In this document: one piece after another, positions 28,876-38,429 of the stretch
Position numbering within the stretch: the stretch's first letter is position 1
How the letters are laid out: every line of letters starts with the position of its first letter
Source of the DNA: Pyxidicoccus caerfyrddinensis
Lineage (GTDB): Bacteria; Myxococcota; Myxococcia; Myxococcales; Myxococcaceae
Reading direction: 5' to 3'
Assembly: GCF_010894405.1 (NCBI RefSeq)
Contig: NZ_JAAIYA010000005.1
Coordinates: 186,001-250,000 of the forward strand
Length of the DNA: 64,000 bases
The notes under the pieces: model-generated
What the model saw: the letters and a program-made list of their open reading frames with translations, nothing else
The model's database searches: none
What the model was told of the DNA's origin: nothing
Program-made: the position numbers and the translations under genes

Positions 28876-28887
28876 GGAGGGCCTCAC
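28872..28887. terminator. Short hairpin joining two convergent stop codons
   Basis: GTGAGG (28872-28877) and CCTCAC (28882-28887) form a 6-bp stem with a 4-nt loop. The stop codons of both convergent genes lie within the arms. Too short to be certain as a terminator. Confidence 0.3.
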
Positions 28888-29717
28888 GCGTTCGCAATCG
28901 CGAAGCCCACGCGGTCGAGGCGCTCCTCCCGCAGGTCGTCCTGGTGGATGAGCAGGTAGACCCAGTTCGTCCCCCACGCGAAGCCGGCTGCGTTGTCGAA
29001 GGTGAGTCGGAGCAGCTGCTCGTATGCCCCCACATCGGTGGGACCACCGGGTGGCGGCGTGAAGCGGGAGACGGCATCCAGGTCCAGCGAGCGATGGCCG
29101 CCGAGGCGGTGACATGAGTCCCGCTCGTCCAGGAAGAAGCCTTCCGGCTCCCACGCGTTCCATGAATCCAGCAGCTCAGGGTTGGAGCCCTGCAACAGCG
29201 CAGTCCATTCCTCTCCGCGCGGGAGTGAGTCCCCACGGCGGAACTGGAGCGCTGCTTCATACTGCCCGACGGCCCGCACGTCCTCGGGCGTCACGGCTGC
29301 TGCCTCCGAGGGCCGCGGGTACCAGCGCGAGTGAAAGGAGAAGCTCCCCTCCGGACCGAGGTCGATGGCGAGCAGTCCCTGCCGGGGAAGCTCGGGAATG
29401 CACTGCGGCAGCTCCGCCAGGTGGAGCTGACCGAGGAAGCGCTGTCCGCGTCGCGGTGCCAGGTCCGCTGTCGCATAGGACATCCCGCCCAGCTTGCTGC
29501 TCAGCAGGGGCAGGCGTGGAGCCGCCACGCGCAAGCTCAGCATCCGGGCGAGGGGTCCTCGATGGAGCGGCGCCTGGCTGACCCGTTTCGACTTCACCCA
29601 GAGGCAGGGGCGCAGGCTCGCGTGCAGCGACTGCTCCACCCGCGCCACGGCCTCCGGGCCCTGACGTGCCAGCAACGCGCGCAACTTCGGGGGAAGCGGA
29701 GGGGACATGCGATTCAC
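28884..29717 (-). CDS. DUF1963 (YwqG-like) protein
   Basis: 277 residues. Family marks are a central SKLGGMSYA, RFLGQLHLAELPQCIP, then LPRQGLLAIDL, and near the end CHRLGGHRSLDLDAV and WVYLLIHQDDL. DUF1963 proteins are cytoplasmic, sometimes used as immunity-like or SMI1-like partners, but mostly uncharacterised. The start is a GTG 4 nt after the upstream MFS stop, with GGAG 8 nt before it; an ATG three codons inside is the alternative. Tight spacing shows co-transcription with the MFS transporter, for reasons unclear. Confidence 0.78.
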   Translation of the reverse strand: MNRMSPPLPPKLRALLARQGPEAVARVEQSLHASLRPCLWVKSKRVSQAPLHRGPLARMLSLRVAAPRLPLLSSKLGGMSYATADLAPRRGQRFLGQLHLAELPQCIPELPRQGLLAIDLGPEGSFSFHSRWYPRPSEAAAVTPEDVRAVGQYEAALQFRRGDSLPRGEEWTALLQGSNPELLDSWNAWEPEGFFLDERDSCHRLGGHRSLDLDAVSRFTPPPGGPTDVGAYEQLLRLTFDNAAGFAWGTNWVYLLIHQDDLREERLDRVGFAIANA

Positions 29718-29721
29718 GCGC

Positions 29722-30933
29722 TCAGCTCCGCGCAGTGTCCGGTGACGGGCGCGACGAGCGCAGCCACAGCGTCAGCAGCGCGATGGCACACAGCGCGGCG
29801 CCCGCGGCGCACACGCCCGTCCAGCCAAGGTGTGTCCACGCGGTGGTGCCCAGCCACGAGCCGCCCGCGCCGCCCGCGAAGTACGTCACCATGTAGACGG
29901 TGTTGAGCCGGCTGCGCGCCTCGGGCTTCAGTGAGTACACGCGCGTCTGGTTGGAAATCTGGTTCGCCTGCGTGCCCAGGTCCAGCAGCACCACGCCCAG
30001 CGCCATCCCCCACAACCACCGCCCCAGCGGCCACATCACCACGAAGGACAGGAGCAGCACCGCGATGCCCAGCGCGTTGATGCGCCGGTCCCCTCGCTGG
30101 TCCGCGTAGCGCCCCACCAGCGGCGCAACCAGCGCACCCGCCACGCCGACCGCACCGAAGAGGCCCGCCACCTGCGGCCCGTGGTGCTCCGGCAGGCTCT
30201 GGAGATAGAGCGCGAGCGTGGACCAGAAGACGCTGAACGCGCCGAAGGTGAGCGCGCCCAGCAGCGAGTGGAGCCGCAGCACGGGCTCGGTGCGCGTCAG
30301 GTGTCCCAGCGAGCGCAGCAGTGCGAGGTACGGCATCTCCGCCATGGCCGGCTGCGACGGCAGGACGAAGCGCATCACCCCGCCCAGCGCGAGCATCAGC
30401 CCCGCCGCAATCCAGAACATGGCCCGCCACCCCAGGTGCGTGCCCACGAAGCCCGCCGCCGTGCGCGACAGGAGGATGCCGATGAGCAGCCCGCTCATCA
30501 CCGTGCCCACCACGCGCCCTCGCTGTGCCGCCGGAGCCAGGTGCGCGGCGAAGGGGACCAGCAGCTGCGGAATCACGGTGGTGGCCCCCACCGCGAAGCT
30601 CGCGAACACCAGCAGGGGCAGGGTGGGCGCCAGCGCCGCGCCCACCAGCGCGAGCGTCACCAGCGCGGACATGGTGACGATGACCCGCCGCCGCTCCAGG
30701 CTGTCGCCGAGCGGCACGATGAACAGCATCCCCGCCGCGTAGCCCACCTGCGTCATCGTGGGCACCAGCCCGAGCGCACTGCCCGAGGCGCCCAATTCGC
30801 GGCCGATGTCTCCGAGCAGCGGTTGGTTGTAATAGAGGTTCGCGGCGGTGGCGCCCGAGGCGGCGGCCATGAACCACACCATCCCGGGACTGAGGGCGGC
30901 GTGCGAAGCATCCGAAGGTGATGGAGTCTGCAT
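29722..30933 (-). CDS. MFS transporter, drug-efflux type
   Basis: 403 residues with about 12 hydrophobic spans. SGATAANLYYNQPLLGDIGR in helix 1 and the loop GDSLERRRVIV between helices 2 and 3 are typical of the arabinose-efflux/DHA1 branch. It probably exports a small hydrophobic compound across the inner membrane. The ATG has no evident Shine-Dalgarno. It is divergent from a 2OG-Fe(II) oxygenase gene with 63 bp between starts and heads an operon with the DUF1963 gene. Confidence 0.88.
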   Translation of the reverse strand: MQTPSPSDASHAALSPGMVWFMAAASGATAANLYYNQPLLGDIGRELGASGSALGLVPTMTQVGYAAGMLFIVPLGDSLERRRVIVTMSALVTLALVGAALAPTLPLLVFASFAVGATTVIPQLLVPFAAHLAPAAQRGRVVGTVMSGLLIGILLSRTAAGFVGTHLGWRAMFWIAAGLMLALGGVMRFVLPSQPAMAEMPYLALLRSLGHLTRTEPVLRLHSLLGALTFGAFSVFWSTLALYLQSLPEHHGPQVAGLFGAVGVAGALVAPLVGRYADQRGDRRINALGIAVLLLSFVVMWPLGRWLWGMALGVVLLDLGTQANQISNQTRVYSLKPEARSRLNTVYMVTYFAGGAGGSWLGTTAWTHLGWTGVCAAGAALCAIALLTLWLRSSRPSPDTARS

Positions 30934-30996
30934 GGAAGGCGCGGCGCACTCTGGCGCCGGCCTCCCTCGGGGTCCAGGCCCGTGTAGGCTCGCGGC

Positions 30997-32019
<1,023 letters not shown>

Positions 32020-32023
32020 GCCG

Positions 32024-32218
32024 CTGGAAACACGAGTGGGGCGACGCGGTCCAAGGACCGTGCCGCCCCACTCAGTGCGACTGAAGCTCTTCGACATGGA
32101 CCCGTGTGAAGCGGCGCGGTTCAGCACCACGCCGCCCCGCTCAGGGCTTCTGAAGCTCCTCGGGGTGGAACACGCGTGAGGCCACGCGGTCCAGCACCTC
32201 GTCGCCCCACTTGAGGCT
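32024..32218. repeat. Three degenerate tandem copies (69-72 bp) of a gene 3' end
   Basis: Copy R2 (32150-32218) contains codons of the minus-strand gene at 32141. R1 (32081-32149) matches R2 at about three quarters of positions, starting with CTGAAGCTC in both. R0 (32024-32080) is a shorter copy with GACGCGGTCCA. Read on the minus strand, R2 gives KWGDEVLDRVASRVF, R1 gives ERGGVVLNRAASHGS and R0 gives EWGGTVLG, which shows their common origin. R1 and R0 lie beyond the stop codon. Confidence 0.6.
32034..32073. terminator. Long imperfect hairpin between convergent genes
   Basis: The 19-base arms 32034-32052 (starting GAGTGGGGCG) and 32055-32073 (ending CCGCCCCACTC) pair at 17 positions with one more G-U, around a 2-base centre. 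It lies 15 nt after the oxygenase stop and between convergent genes, so it may terminate transcription from both sides. It is built partly from the tandem copies R0 and R1. Confidence 0.5.
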
Positions 32219-32668
32219 GGTCTTCATCAGCCGGCGCATGTCCTTCGCGAACGCGCGCTCGGTGGGCATCAGCTTGTACGTGCGGCTGAGGAACAGGCCC
32301 CGGTTCTCCGGCTCGTAGTCCACCGTGCCGCCACCGGCGTCGGTGCCCTCGCGCTCCTCCGCGTGGAAGCCGTCGATGACGCCCTGCTTCGGAGGCTCGC
32401 GGAAGCGGTACACCAGCGCGCTGCACTCCAGCGACTGGGACTCCTCGTGCCACTCGAAGTAGACGCTCGCGCCGCCAGCGGAGAGGCCGCCGAAGCCCTT
32501 CTCGTTGATGCCGGCGCTCGGCGGAGTGCCTTCCTCGCCGAGGAAGCCCTGCACCAGCCGACGCGCGGACTCGCGCGTCAGCGGGGTGTTCTCCGGTGCG
32601 GCCGGGGCCAGGACGGAGACCCAGGACCGCAACAGGCCAGCGAGGCCACTGCCCAGTGCGGTCGCCAT
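32141..32668 (-). CDS. Small partner of a lipase-like protein; unknown
   Basis: 175 residues, no signal peptide and no named family. The middle (SAGGASVYFEWHEESQSLECSALVY) and the acidic character resemble small secretion-chaperone or immunity-type proteins, but this is impression only. It starts 3 nt after the upstream lipase-like gene's stop, so translation is coupled and the products probably interact. Its C-terminal coding region recurs as two degenerate noncoding copies immediately downstream. Confidence 0.65.
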   Translation of the reverse strand: MATALGSGLAGLLRSWVSVLAPAAPENTPLTRESARRLVQGFLGEEGTPPSAGINEKGFGGLSAGGASVYFEWHEESQSLECSALVYRFREPPKQGVIDGFHAEEREGTDAGGGTVDYEPENRGLFLSRTYKLMPTERAFAKDMRRLMKTSLKWGDEVLDRVASRVFHPEELQKP

Positions 32669-32671
32669 GGC

Positions 32672-33637
32672 CTAGTTTCCGAAGTTGCCCTCACGCGCCT
32701 GGTCGAACGGCACGCGGTGCTGGAGGTACACGGACTCGAAGCCGTGCGCGGCGATGGGGTTGAGGTGCGGCTCGGTGAAGTGGTGCACCTTCGAGCCCTT
32801 GCCGCCGTCCACCGCGGGGTTCCACTTGTCCGCCACCGGCCCGAGGCCGAACAGGCTGGGCACCGGGTCCGCGCGGTTCACGTAGTGCACGTACTTGGGG
32901 CCGTCCGGGTAGTGCATGGCCGCCGCGCCGAACGTCTCCACGCTGATCTTGCCCATCATCTTCTGGGCGTCGCCCTGGCTCATCCCATCTTCAATGCGCA
33001 GCCGCTTGTAGACGTCACCCAGCGCGCGGCTGGAGATGAGGCCTCCCTGGCTGTGCGCCATGAGATGCACGTCCCGGCCCGACTTGATCTCGTTGTAGAG
33101 CGTGTCCGCCAGCGTATCCACGGCGGGGTTGTGGCCCTTGTCCAGCTTGTCCTTCACGCACTGGGCCAGGTCCGCGGCCATGCCCTCGGTGGCGTTGTGG
33201 ATGCCGATGACGCGCGCGCCGCTGGTGTCCGCGATGGACTGCAGGCTGCTGGCCTGAGCGTCCTTCGACGTGTTGATGCCGTTCACGTAGAGGATGGTCT
33301 GGGACGGGTTGGGGTTGTTGCGCGGCGTGACGGCCGGAATCTGGCTCAGCGGCGTGTCAGGCGAGAAGGTCTGCCCGCCCGCGCCCACGAACTTGCCGTC
33401 GTGCACGCGGTCCGGCTGGTTGCCGAAGCCGAACACCCCGCCCACCGCCTGCGCGCCCTTCGCCGCGGTTTTCTCGAAGCCGTCCACCGCGTTGCCAACA
33501 GCACGCCCACCCGCGACGACCGTGTTCTTCACCGCACCGGCGGCGTCACCGACGACGTCCTGGGCCTTGTTGAGGACCTTCCCAGTGCCGCTGGCGACAT
33601 TGGAGATGAGTTGACGGCCGCGCTGGATGGGATTCAT
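32672..33637 (-). CDS. Alpha/beta-hydrolase with effector-like N-terminus
   Basis: 321 residues. Residues about 1-75 are a small-residue-rich amphipathic segment (SGTGKVLNKAQDVVGDAAGA, GRAVGNAVDGFEKTAAKGAQ) unlike a signal peptide. The rest is a lipase-type hydrolase: QTILYVNGINTS for the first strand, the nucleophile elbow LMAHSQGG (Ser at about 190), an Asp in VNRADPVPSLF and a His in EPHLNPIAAHGFES. Such architecture occurs in secreted or injected phospholipases, and it has a tightly coupled small partner gene. GGAG stands 5 nt before the ATG. No secretion genes adjoin it; the VgrG locus is 25 kb away. Confidence 0.75.
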   Translation of the reverse strand: MNPIQRGRQLISNVASGTGKVLNKAQDVVGDAAGAVKNTVVAGGRAVGNAVDGFEKTAAKGAQAVGGVFGFGNQPDRVHDGKFVGAGGQTFSPDTPLSQIPAVTPRNNPNPSQTILYVNGINTSKDAQASSLQSIADTSGARVIGIHNATEGMAADLAQCVKDKLDKGHNPAVDTLADTLYNEIKSGRDVHLMAHSQGGLISSRALGDVYKRLRIEDGMSQGDAQKMMGKISVETFGAAAMHYPDGPKYVHYVNRADPVPSLFGLGPVADKWNPAVDGGKGSKVHHFTEPHLNPIAAHGFESVYLQHRVPFDQAREGNFGN

Positions 33638-33762
33638 GGGGGCTCCGGGGGAGGAGAGATTTGGGGGTAGTGTAACCCGTGTAGGTGATTGTCCTGGGAT
33701 CGCACGGAGAGTTGCGTCATCCCTGTGCGATTCCCGTAGACACGTTCCCTACATGCCTGAAA

Positions 33763-34140
33763 TCAGCCGGTTACACGCTCGGGCGTCGACGCAGCGCGTG
33801 GAAGCAGCCGGCCGCCGAGCATCGTGATCCGCTTCGCCGCGAGCCGCTCACGCGCCTCGGGCTGGATGTCCGCGGGCGTCCACTGGAGCTCCTTGTCGAA
33901 CTCCACGTGGACGGATGCGACGCCCTCCTGGCCGGTGAGGCGCTGCTCGATTTCGCGCATGAAGTACGCGGCCATCATGCACATGGGCGAGGTGATGTGG
34001 AGGCGCACCGTCACCTTCCCCTCCGTGCACGCCACGGACTGAATCAGCCCCATCTCACCGATGCCCAGCGGCACGCCGGTGGCGAGGCTGCACGGGTCCG
34101 GGATGTCCTGGATGCGCGCGCGCAGCTCGTGCTCAGTCAT
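33763..34140 (-). CDS. MIP18/DUF59-family (PaaD-like) Fe-S maturation protein
   Basis: 125 residues: IQDIPDPCSLATGVPLGIGEMG is the family opening (split here by one residue from the usual DPE), then VTVRLHITSPMCMMAAYFM with the conserved Cys, and VEFDKELQWTPADI. MIP18-type proteins help insert iron-sulfur clusters or other metals into a client. Its start codon overlaps the stop of the upstream amidohydrolase by 8 nt, so the two are translated together and the amidohydrolase or its partner may be the client. The reported stop is TGA at 33763. Confidence 0.88.
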   Translation of the reverse strand: MTEHELRARIQDIPDPCSLATGVPLGIGEMGLIQSVACTEGKVTVRLHITSPMCMMAAYFMREIEQRLTGQEGVASVHVEFDKELQWTPADIQPEARERLAAKRITMLGGRLLPRAASTPERVTG

Positions 34141-35209
34141 GGAGGCCCGCCTGGTAGCTGTAGGGCGCGACGTCGCCCTTCGCGCGCGCCTTGGAGAACT
34201 TGTCATTGGCGATGCGCGCCTTGACTGCCTCCACGTCCACTCCCGCGTAGCGGGCGTAGTTGTCGCAGAGAATCATGCGCTTCACCTCGGGCGTCACCTG
34301 CATGCCCGCCACGCTCACCAGGTCGTCCGGCAGCTGGAAGTCGTGCCAGAACTTCTGGAGCGCCGGCTGCGGGTGGCAGAACACCGTCCCGGAGCCCCAC
34401 ATGATTTTCGCCGGGCCCGCCCACTTCAGCAGCGCGGCGAGGGACTCGGCGAACCAGCGCTCGCGCTTCACGATGAGCGCGCCCGTCACCTCCAGATTCA
34501 CATACACGTTGGGGAACAGCGACAGCTGCATCCCCGTCTCGTCCAGGAAGGCCATGCCGCCGTGGACGATTTCGAAGTTCAGGTCCGGGAAGGCATCCGC
34601 CGCGCCGCCAATGTCATCCACCTTGTAGGGCTCGAGCGGGACGGCGCCCATCGGCAGGCCCTTGTGCACGGCGATGTTCTTGATGCCCAGCTTGCGCGCG
34701 CGCTCGAAGAGGGGGAACGCGATGCTCGGGTCGTCCATGCGCCAGCCGGTGTGGCGGAACGAATCGCCCAGCCACGCGGCGGGGTAGAGCTTGAGGCCGC
34801 TGGGCTTCAGCTCCTCGGCCTGCTTCTCCAAATCCTCCAGCGCCGCGGTGCCGCGCAGCGGGTCCACGCCCGCGTAGAGGAGGAAGCGGTCCGGGTAGCG
34901 TTTCTTGATTTCGAGCGTCTTCTCGTACGAGCACAGCCCGTCGCTGTAGAGCGTCTGCAGCGGCAGCACGTGGTGCACGGCGAGGTCGACGCCGCTCTCC
35001 ACGAAGAGGATGTGGGCCAGCTCCTGGACGGACCAGTTCTTGAGGAAGCGCTTCTCCTCGGGCACGCGGTGGGTGTCACCGGACAGGCCACTGTGCAGGC
35101 CCCAGATGAGCTGCGCGAGCGACGCGGCATACTTGCCGGCTCGGTAGTTGGATGGGTCGAGGTTGTACGCGTGCGTTACCGCATCGATGACGAAGCCGCC
35201 GCCAATCAC
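34133..35209 (-). CDS. Amidohydrolase-2 family (ACMSD-like) protein
   Basis: 358 residues, GTG start with AAGGAG 7 nt upstream. It resembles the aminocarboxymuconate-semialdehyde decarboxylase branch of metal hydrolases: FVIDAVTHAYNL at the N-terminus, LLYAGVDPLRG, SGLKLYPAAW, FEIVHGGMAF, and IMWGSGTVF. The usual HxH reads VTH, so only one of the first two metal histidines is present; HGG and HKG supply others. It may be a decarboxylase or hydrolase of a cyclic acid; substrate unknown. It overlaps the MIP18-type gene, a pairing I believe recurs in other bacteria. Confidence 0.82.
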   Translation of the reverse strand: MIGGGFVIDAVTHAYNLDPSNYRAGKYAASLAQLIWGLHSGLSGDTHRVPEEKRFLKNWSVQELAHILFVESGVDLAVHHVLPLQTLYSDGLCSYEKTLEIKKRYPDRFLLYAGVDPLRGTAALEDLEKQAEELKPSGLKLYPAAWLGDSFRHTGWRMDDPSIAFPLFERARKLGIKNIAVHKGLPMGAVPLEPYKVDDIGGAADAFPDLNFEIVHGGMAFLDETGMQLSLFPNVYVNLEVTGALIVKRERWFAESLAALLKWAGPAKIMWGSGTVFCHPQPALQKFWHDFQLPDDLVSVAGMQVTPEVKRMILCDNYARYAGVDVEAVKARIANDKFSKARAKGDVAPYSYQAGLHD

Positions 35210-35245
35210 CAGGAATCTCCTTTCAAGGTCAGACCACCTCGGGGA

Positions 35246-37165
35246 CTACCGCTCCCCGAGCACTTCACCCAGGAACTGATGAATCAAGCCCACGTCGAAG
35301 GGCTTCTCGATTTGCCGGTTGGGCACCCGCTCGAGGAACTGACGGGCACGGGCGGTGTACGAACCGCCGGTGATGAAGATGAAGCGCCGGGACAGCTCCG
35401 GTGACGCCTCGCGCACCCGCTCATAGACGTCCATGCCGGAGATGCCGGGCATCATCAAGTCGCAGAAGACGGCGTCGAAGGGCGTGCCGGAGTTGAGCGC
35501 CGCGAGGGCCTCCTCGCCGCTGCCCACCACGGTGACCTTGTGCGCGACGCCGAGGATGCGCGCGAGCGAGCGTCCCACGGGGGGCTCGTCGTCAATCACC
35601 AGCACCTGTCCCCGGCGCTCGGTGGAGGACGCGGGCTCCGACACCGGCTTCGACACCGGCTTCGCGGCGGGGCGGGGGCTCTCGGGCGCGGTGGGCAGGA
35701 GGACGGTGAAGGTCGTCCCCTTCCCCAGCTCGCTCTGGACGGTGATGTCGCCGCCGAGGTTGCGGATGAGGCTGTGGCAGATGGACAGCCCCAGCCCCGT
35801 GCCCTGGCCCACGGGCTTGGTGGTGAAGAACGGGTCGAAGATGCGCGGGAGCACGTCGGGAGGAATGCCGCTGCCCGAGTCGCTCACGTCCACGGCCACC
35901 ATCCCGGCGGGCCCGGGGCGGACCCAGACGGTGATGTGGTGCTCCTCGGCGCTGCCGTCGGGGATGGCCTGCGCGGCGTTGACGAGCAGGTTGAGGAAGA
36001 CCTGCCCCAGGCGGGACGCGTCGGCGTACACGGTGGGCACGGGCTCGTACTTCTTGATGAGCCGGGCGCGGTGGCGCAGCGCGCTGGACGCCATGTTGAG
36101 GGAGAAGTCGAGCGGCTCGCGCACGTCCACGGACTCGCGTTTCTCCGCGTCCTGGCGGGAGATGAACTTGAGGTCCCGGACGATGTTGCGCACGCGGGTG
36201 GCGCCTTCCTGGGCCTCCTTGAGCAGCGCCTCCGTCTCGCGCAGCGTCGTGCTCCACGCCACGGTGCCGGGGCCGTCGGGGACGGCCTGCGTCAGCTCTC
36301 CGCCGAGCCGGGCCATGGCCTCCATGGCCGAGTCCAGGTTGGCCATGACGTAGGTGAGCGGGTTGTTGATTTCGTGGCCCACACCGGCGGCGAGCGTGCC
36401 CGCCAGCACCATGCGGTCGTTCTGGAGGAGCTGTGTCTGGGCGCGCTTGCGCTCGGTGACGTCGCGGGACATCACCACCACGGCCTTGTCGCCGTCGAAC
36501 TCGACGGGGATGCCCACGCTCTCCGCGTCGTACCAGGTGCCGTCCTTGCGCAGGTAGCGAATCTCCCGCAGCGGGGCCAGCTCGCCGCCGACGGCGGTGC
36601 GCACGCGCTGGCGCACCAGCTCCAGGTCATCCGGGTGGACGATGCTCCAGATGGGCTGGCCGATGAGCTCGTCCGCATTCGCATAGCCGAGCGCTTGGAG
36701 CAGGGTGGGGTTGGCGTAGATGAAGCGGCTGTCGCGGTGGACGAAGATGCCCTCGGGCGCGGTGTCGATGAGCCTGCGGAAGTTCTGCTCCGAGCGATGG
36801 AGCGCCTCCTCCACCGAGGGCGGCGCGCTCAGCGGCCGGACGACGCAGTAGACCTCGTCGCCTCCCGCGCTGGCGGCCATGCTCCATGACAATGATTTCC
36901 AGGTGCCGTCCTGGCAGCGCCAACGACAGGCGAGGTCGGCATGGCCTCCGGCGGCGGTGAGCGCCTTCAGGCGGGAGTCCACGGCTTCGACGTCGTCGGG
37001 GTGGAGGAAGCCGCGGGTGGGCTGGTGGGTCAGGGCTTCGAGGGACCAGCCCACGAGGCGGCGCCAGGCGGCGTTGGCCTCGAGCAGCTGCCCGTGGGAG
37101 GCGAGCACCACGAGGGGCTCGGGGGAGAGCTCGAAGAAGCGATGAGCTCGGTGCGCTATCGACAT
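35246..37165 (-). CDS. Hybrid sensor histidine kinase: PAS-PAS-HisKA-HATPase-REC
   Basis: 639 residues, no membrane span, so a cytoplasmic sensor. PAS domains lie at about 10-115 and 130-240 (second has VMSRDVTERK at its end). The dimerisation helix carries His264 in GVGHEINNPLTYV. The ATPase has the N box NLLVNAAQAIPDG (Asn396), DSGSGIPP and GQGTGLGLSIC. A Pro/Lys-rich linker leads to a receiver domain with the phospho-acceptor Asp569 in CDLMMPGISGMDV and Lys621 in IEKPF. No cognate output protein is adjacent. Myxobacteria have many such orphan hybrid kinases in developmental control. Confidence 0.95.
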   Translation of the reverse strand: MSIAHRAHRFFELSPEPLVVLASHGQLLEANAAWRRLVGWSLEALTHQPTRGFLHPDDVEAVDSRLKALTAAGGHADLACRWRCQDGTWKSLSWSMAASAGGDEVYCVVRPLSAPPSVEEALHRSEQNFRRLIDTAPEGIFVHRDSRFIYANPTLLQALGYANADELIGQPIWSIVHPDDLELVRQRVRTAVGGELAPLREIRYLRKDGTWYDAESVGIPVEFDGDKAVVVMSRDVTERKRAQTQLLQNDRMVLAGTLAAGVGHEINNPLTYVMANLDSAMEAMARLGGELTQAVPDGPGTVAWSTTLRETEALLKEAQEGATRVRNIVRDLKFISRQDAEKRESVDVREPLDFSLNMASSALRHRARLIKKYEPVPTVYADASRLGQVFLNLLVNAAQAIPDGSAEEHHITVWVRPGPAGMVAVDVSDSGSGIPPDVLPRIFDPFFTTKPVGQGTGLGLSICHSLIRNLGGDITVQSELGKGTTFTVLLPTAPESPRPAAKPVSKPVSEPASSTERRGQVLVIDDEPPVGRSLARILGVAHKVTVVGSGEEALAALNSGTPFDAVFCDLMMPGISGMDVYERVREASPELSRRFIFITGGSYTARARQFLERVPNRQIEKPFDVGLIHQFLGEVLGER

Positions 37166-37447
37166 GCGTCCCTTGGGGGGAGGTGCAGCAGAGCCGGCGG
37201 GGGGAACTCCGGCTCATGGCTAACGAGGTGTAGTGGGATTGCAACGGGTCTGATCGGGACATAGACACTATTTCTGGAAAATTTGCATGTCCGGAATTCA
37301 CTGACCCCTTGCGTGGCGTTGGCCTGTGCGCCGGGAGGCGTCCGTGCACCACATGGCGCGGGGAGGCACTGGGGTTCGCATGACTGCGAATGAGAATGCG
37401 GGAAACCCTGACGTCTGGGCTTGCGGGTGGGCGAGGGCCGCGAGCGC

Positions 37448-37948
37448 TCAGGTGGCGCGGTTGCGCAGCAGGTAGAACACGTAGCCGTAGCTGTCGCCGT
37501 GGGGGCGGAAGAGGGCGATTTCCTCCTCTGTGGCGGTGAAGACCTCACGCAGGGCGGGGTCCGCCGTGGGGTGCAGGCGCTCCATGCGCTGGAGCAGCGG
37601 CGTGTAGTAGTCCCACCATGCGGAGTGGGGAAGCGTGAAGGTGTCGAGCACCTCGTAGCCCTCGGCCTCGGCGGTGGCGCGGTTCCGCGGCGTGGTGCCC
37701 ATGGTGGGGTAGCCCTCGGTCCAGAAGCGGGCGGCCTCGGCGGGGCGCGGGTCCACCGCGAGGATGCGGGTGAGCAGCGCTTCGGCGAGCACGAGCGTCT
37801 GTCTTCCGGAGCCGCAGCCCACGTCCACCACTCGGGGGGCGGGAGGCAGGGTGGGGAGCCGCTTCAGCGCTTCGAGGGTGCACGCGACACTGCCGGGCCC
37901 GAATTGGGGCAGGTCGTTGTAGAGGGTGAAGAAGGCCTCGAGGTTCAT
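37448..37948 (-). CDS. SAM-dependent methyltransferase lacking its central core (probably non-functional)
   Basis: 166 residues, where relatives have about 240-260. The N-terminal 60 residues hold the SAM-binding motif VVDVGCGSGRQTLVLAEAL. Directly after ILAVD, where the acidic end of strand 2 should continue, the protein jumps to PRPAEAARFWTEGYPTMG, a segment that in family members comes after the remaining Rossmann strands. About 80 residues are therefore absent in frame, including the catalytic/substrate core. The C-terminal lid, LPHSAWWDYYTPLLQRMERL, is intact. The reading frame is otherwise clean, so either an in-frame deletion or a mis-assembly; catalytic activity is unlikely. Confidence 0.75.
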   Translation of the reverse strand: MNLEAFFTLYNDLPQFGPGSVACTLEALKRLPTLPPAPRVVDVGCGSGRQTLVLAEALLTRILAVDPRPAEAARFWTEGYPTMGTTPRNRATAEAEGYEVLDTFTLPHSAWWDYYTPLLQRMERLHPTADPALREVFTATEEEIALFRPHGDSYGYVFYLLRNRAT

Positions 37949-38429
37949 GCCAGGGTTTCGATGAGAGGAATTCGCGGGTGGATCAGCTCTAACGTGGGGG
38001 CTCCCGATTCGCGTCTCGCTGCGTTGACGGGCCGCTGGCACCCCGAGAAAGCCGTGATCTGCGGTCCCGCAGACACTCCAGGTGTAAAGTTCCCGCAATT
38101 TGGAACCAAACTGTTCGTTTGTATGCCTGAGGGGGGAGGGTGCTTGACGCTCGCTCGAAGGGCCTTCAGAGTGCCTCACACGTTTCATCTTCGGATTGAG
38201 ACGCGGCGGCGGTGAATGCCTCCCCCAAAAGCAGCACCGCCGTGGAAGTCCCAGTTGAGCCCCGCGCGCCGCGTTCCCCCTCTCGGCGCGCGGTGGCCCC
38301 TGGGATTCCCCTCCTCCTCGCACCCAAGCTTCCCGGCCAGCCGTCATTTGCGCACACCGTGCGCGAAGGCCATCTCGCTTGCGAGCACCCGGTGACTTGC
38401 GGAGAGTGGGCACCTCCTTGGAGGTCCCC
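37949..38429. other. 481-bp intergenic region between methyltransferase and peptidase genes
   Basis: It separates divergent genes and should hold both promoters. The stretch 38080-38140 is locally AT-richer and includes a short inverted repeat CAAAC/GTTTG at 38106-38120. I see no tRNA, riboswitch or credible coding frame; frames that stay open translate to Arg/Pro-rich noise. Confidence 0.4.
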
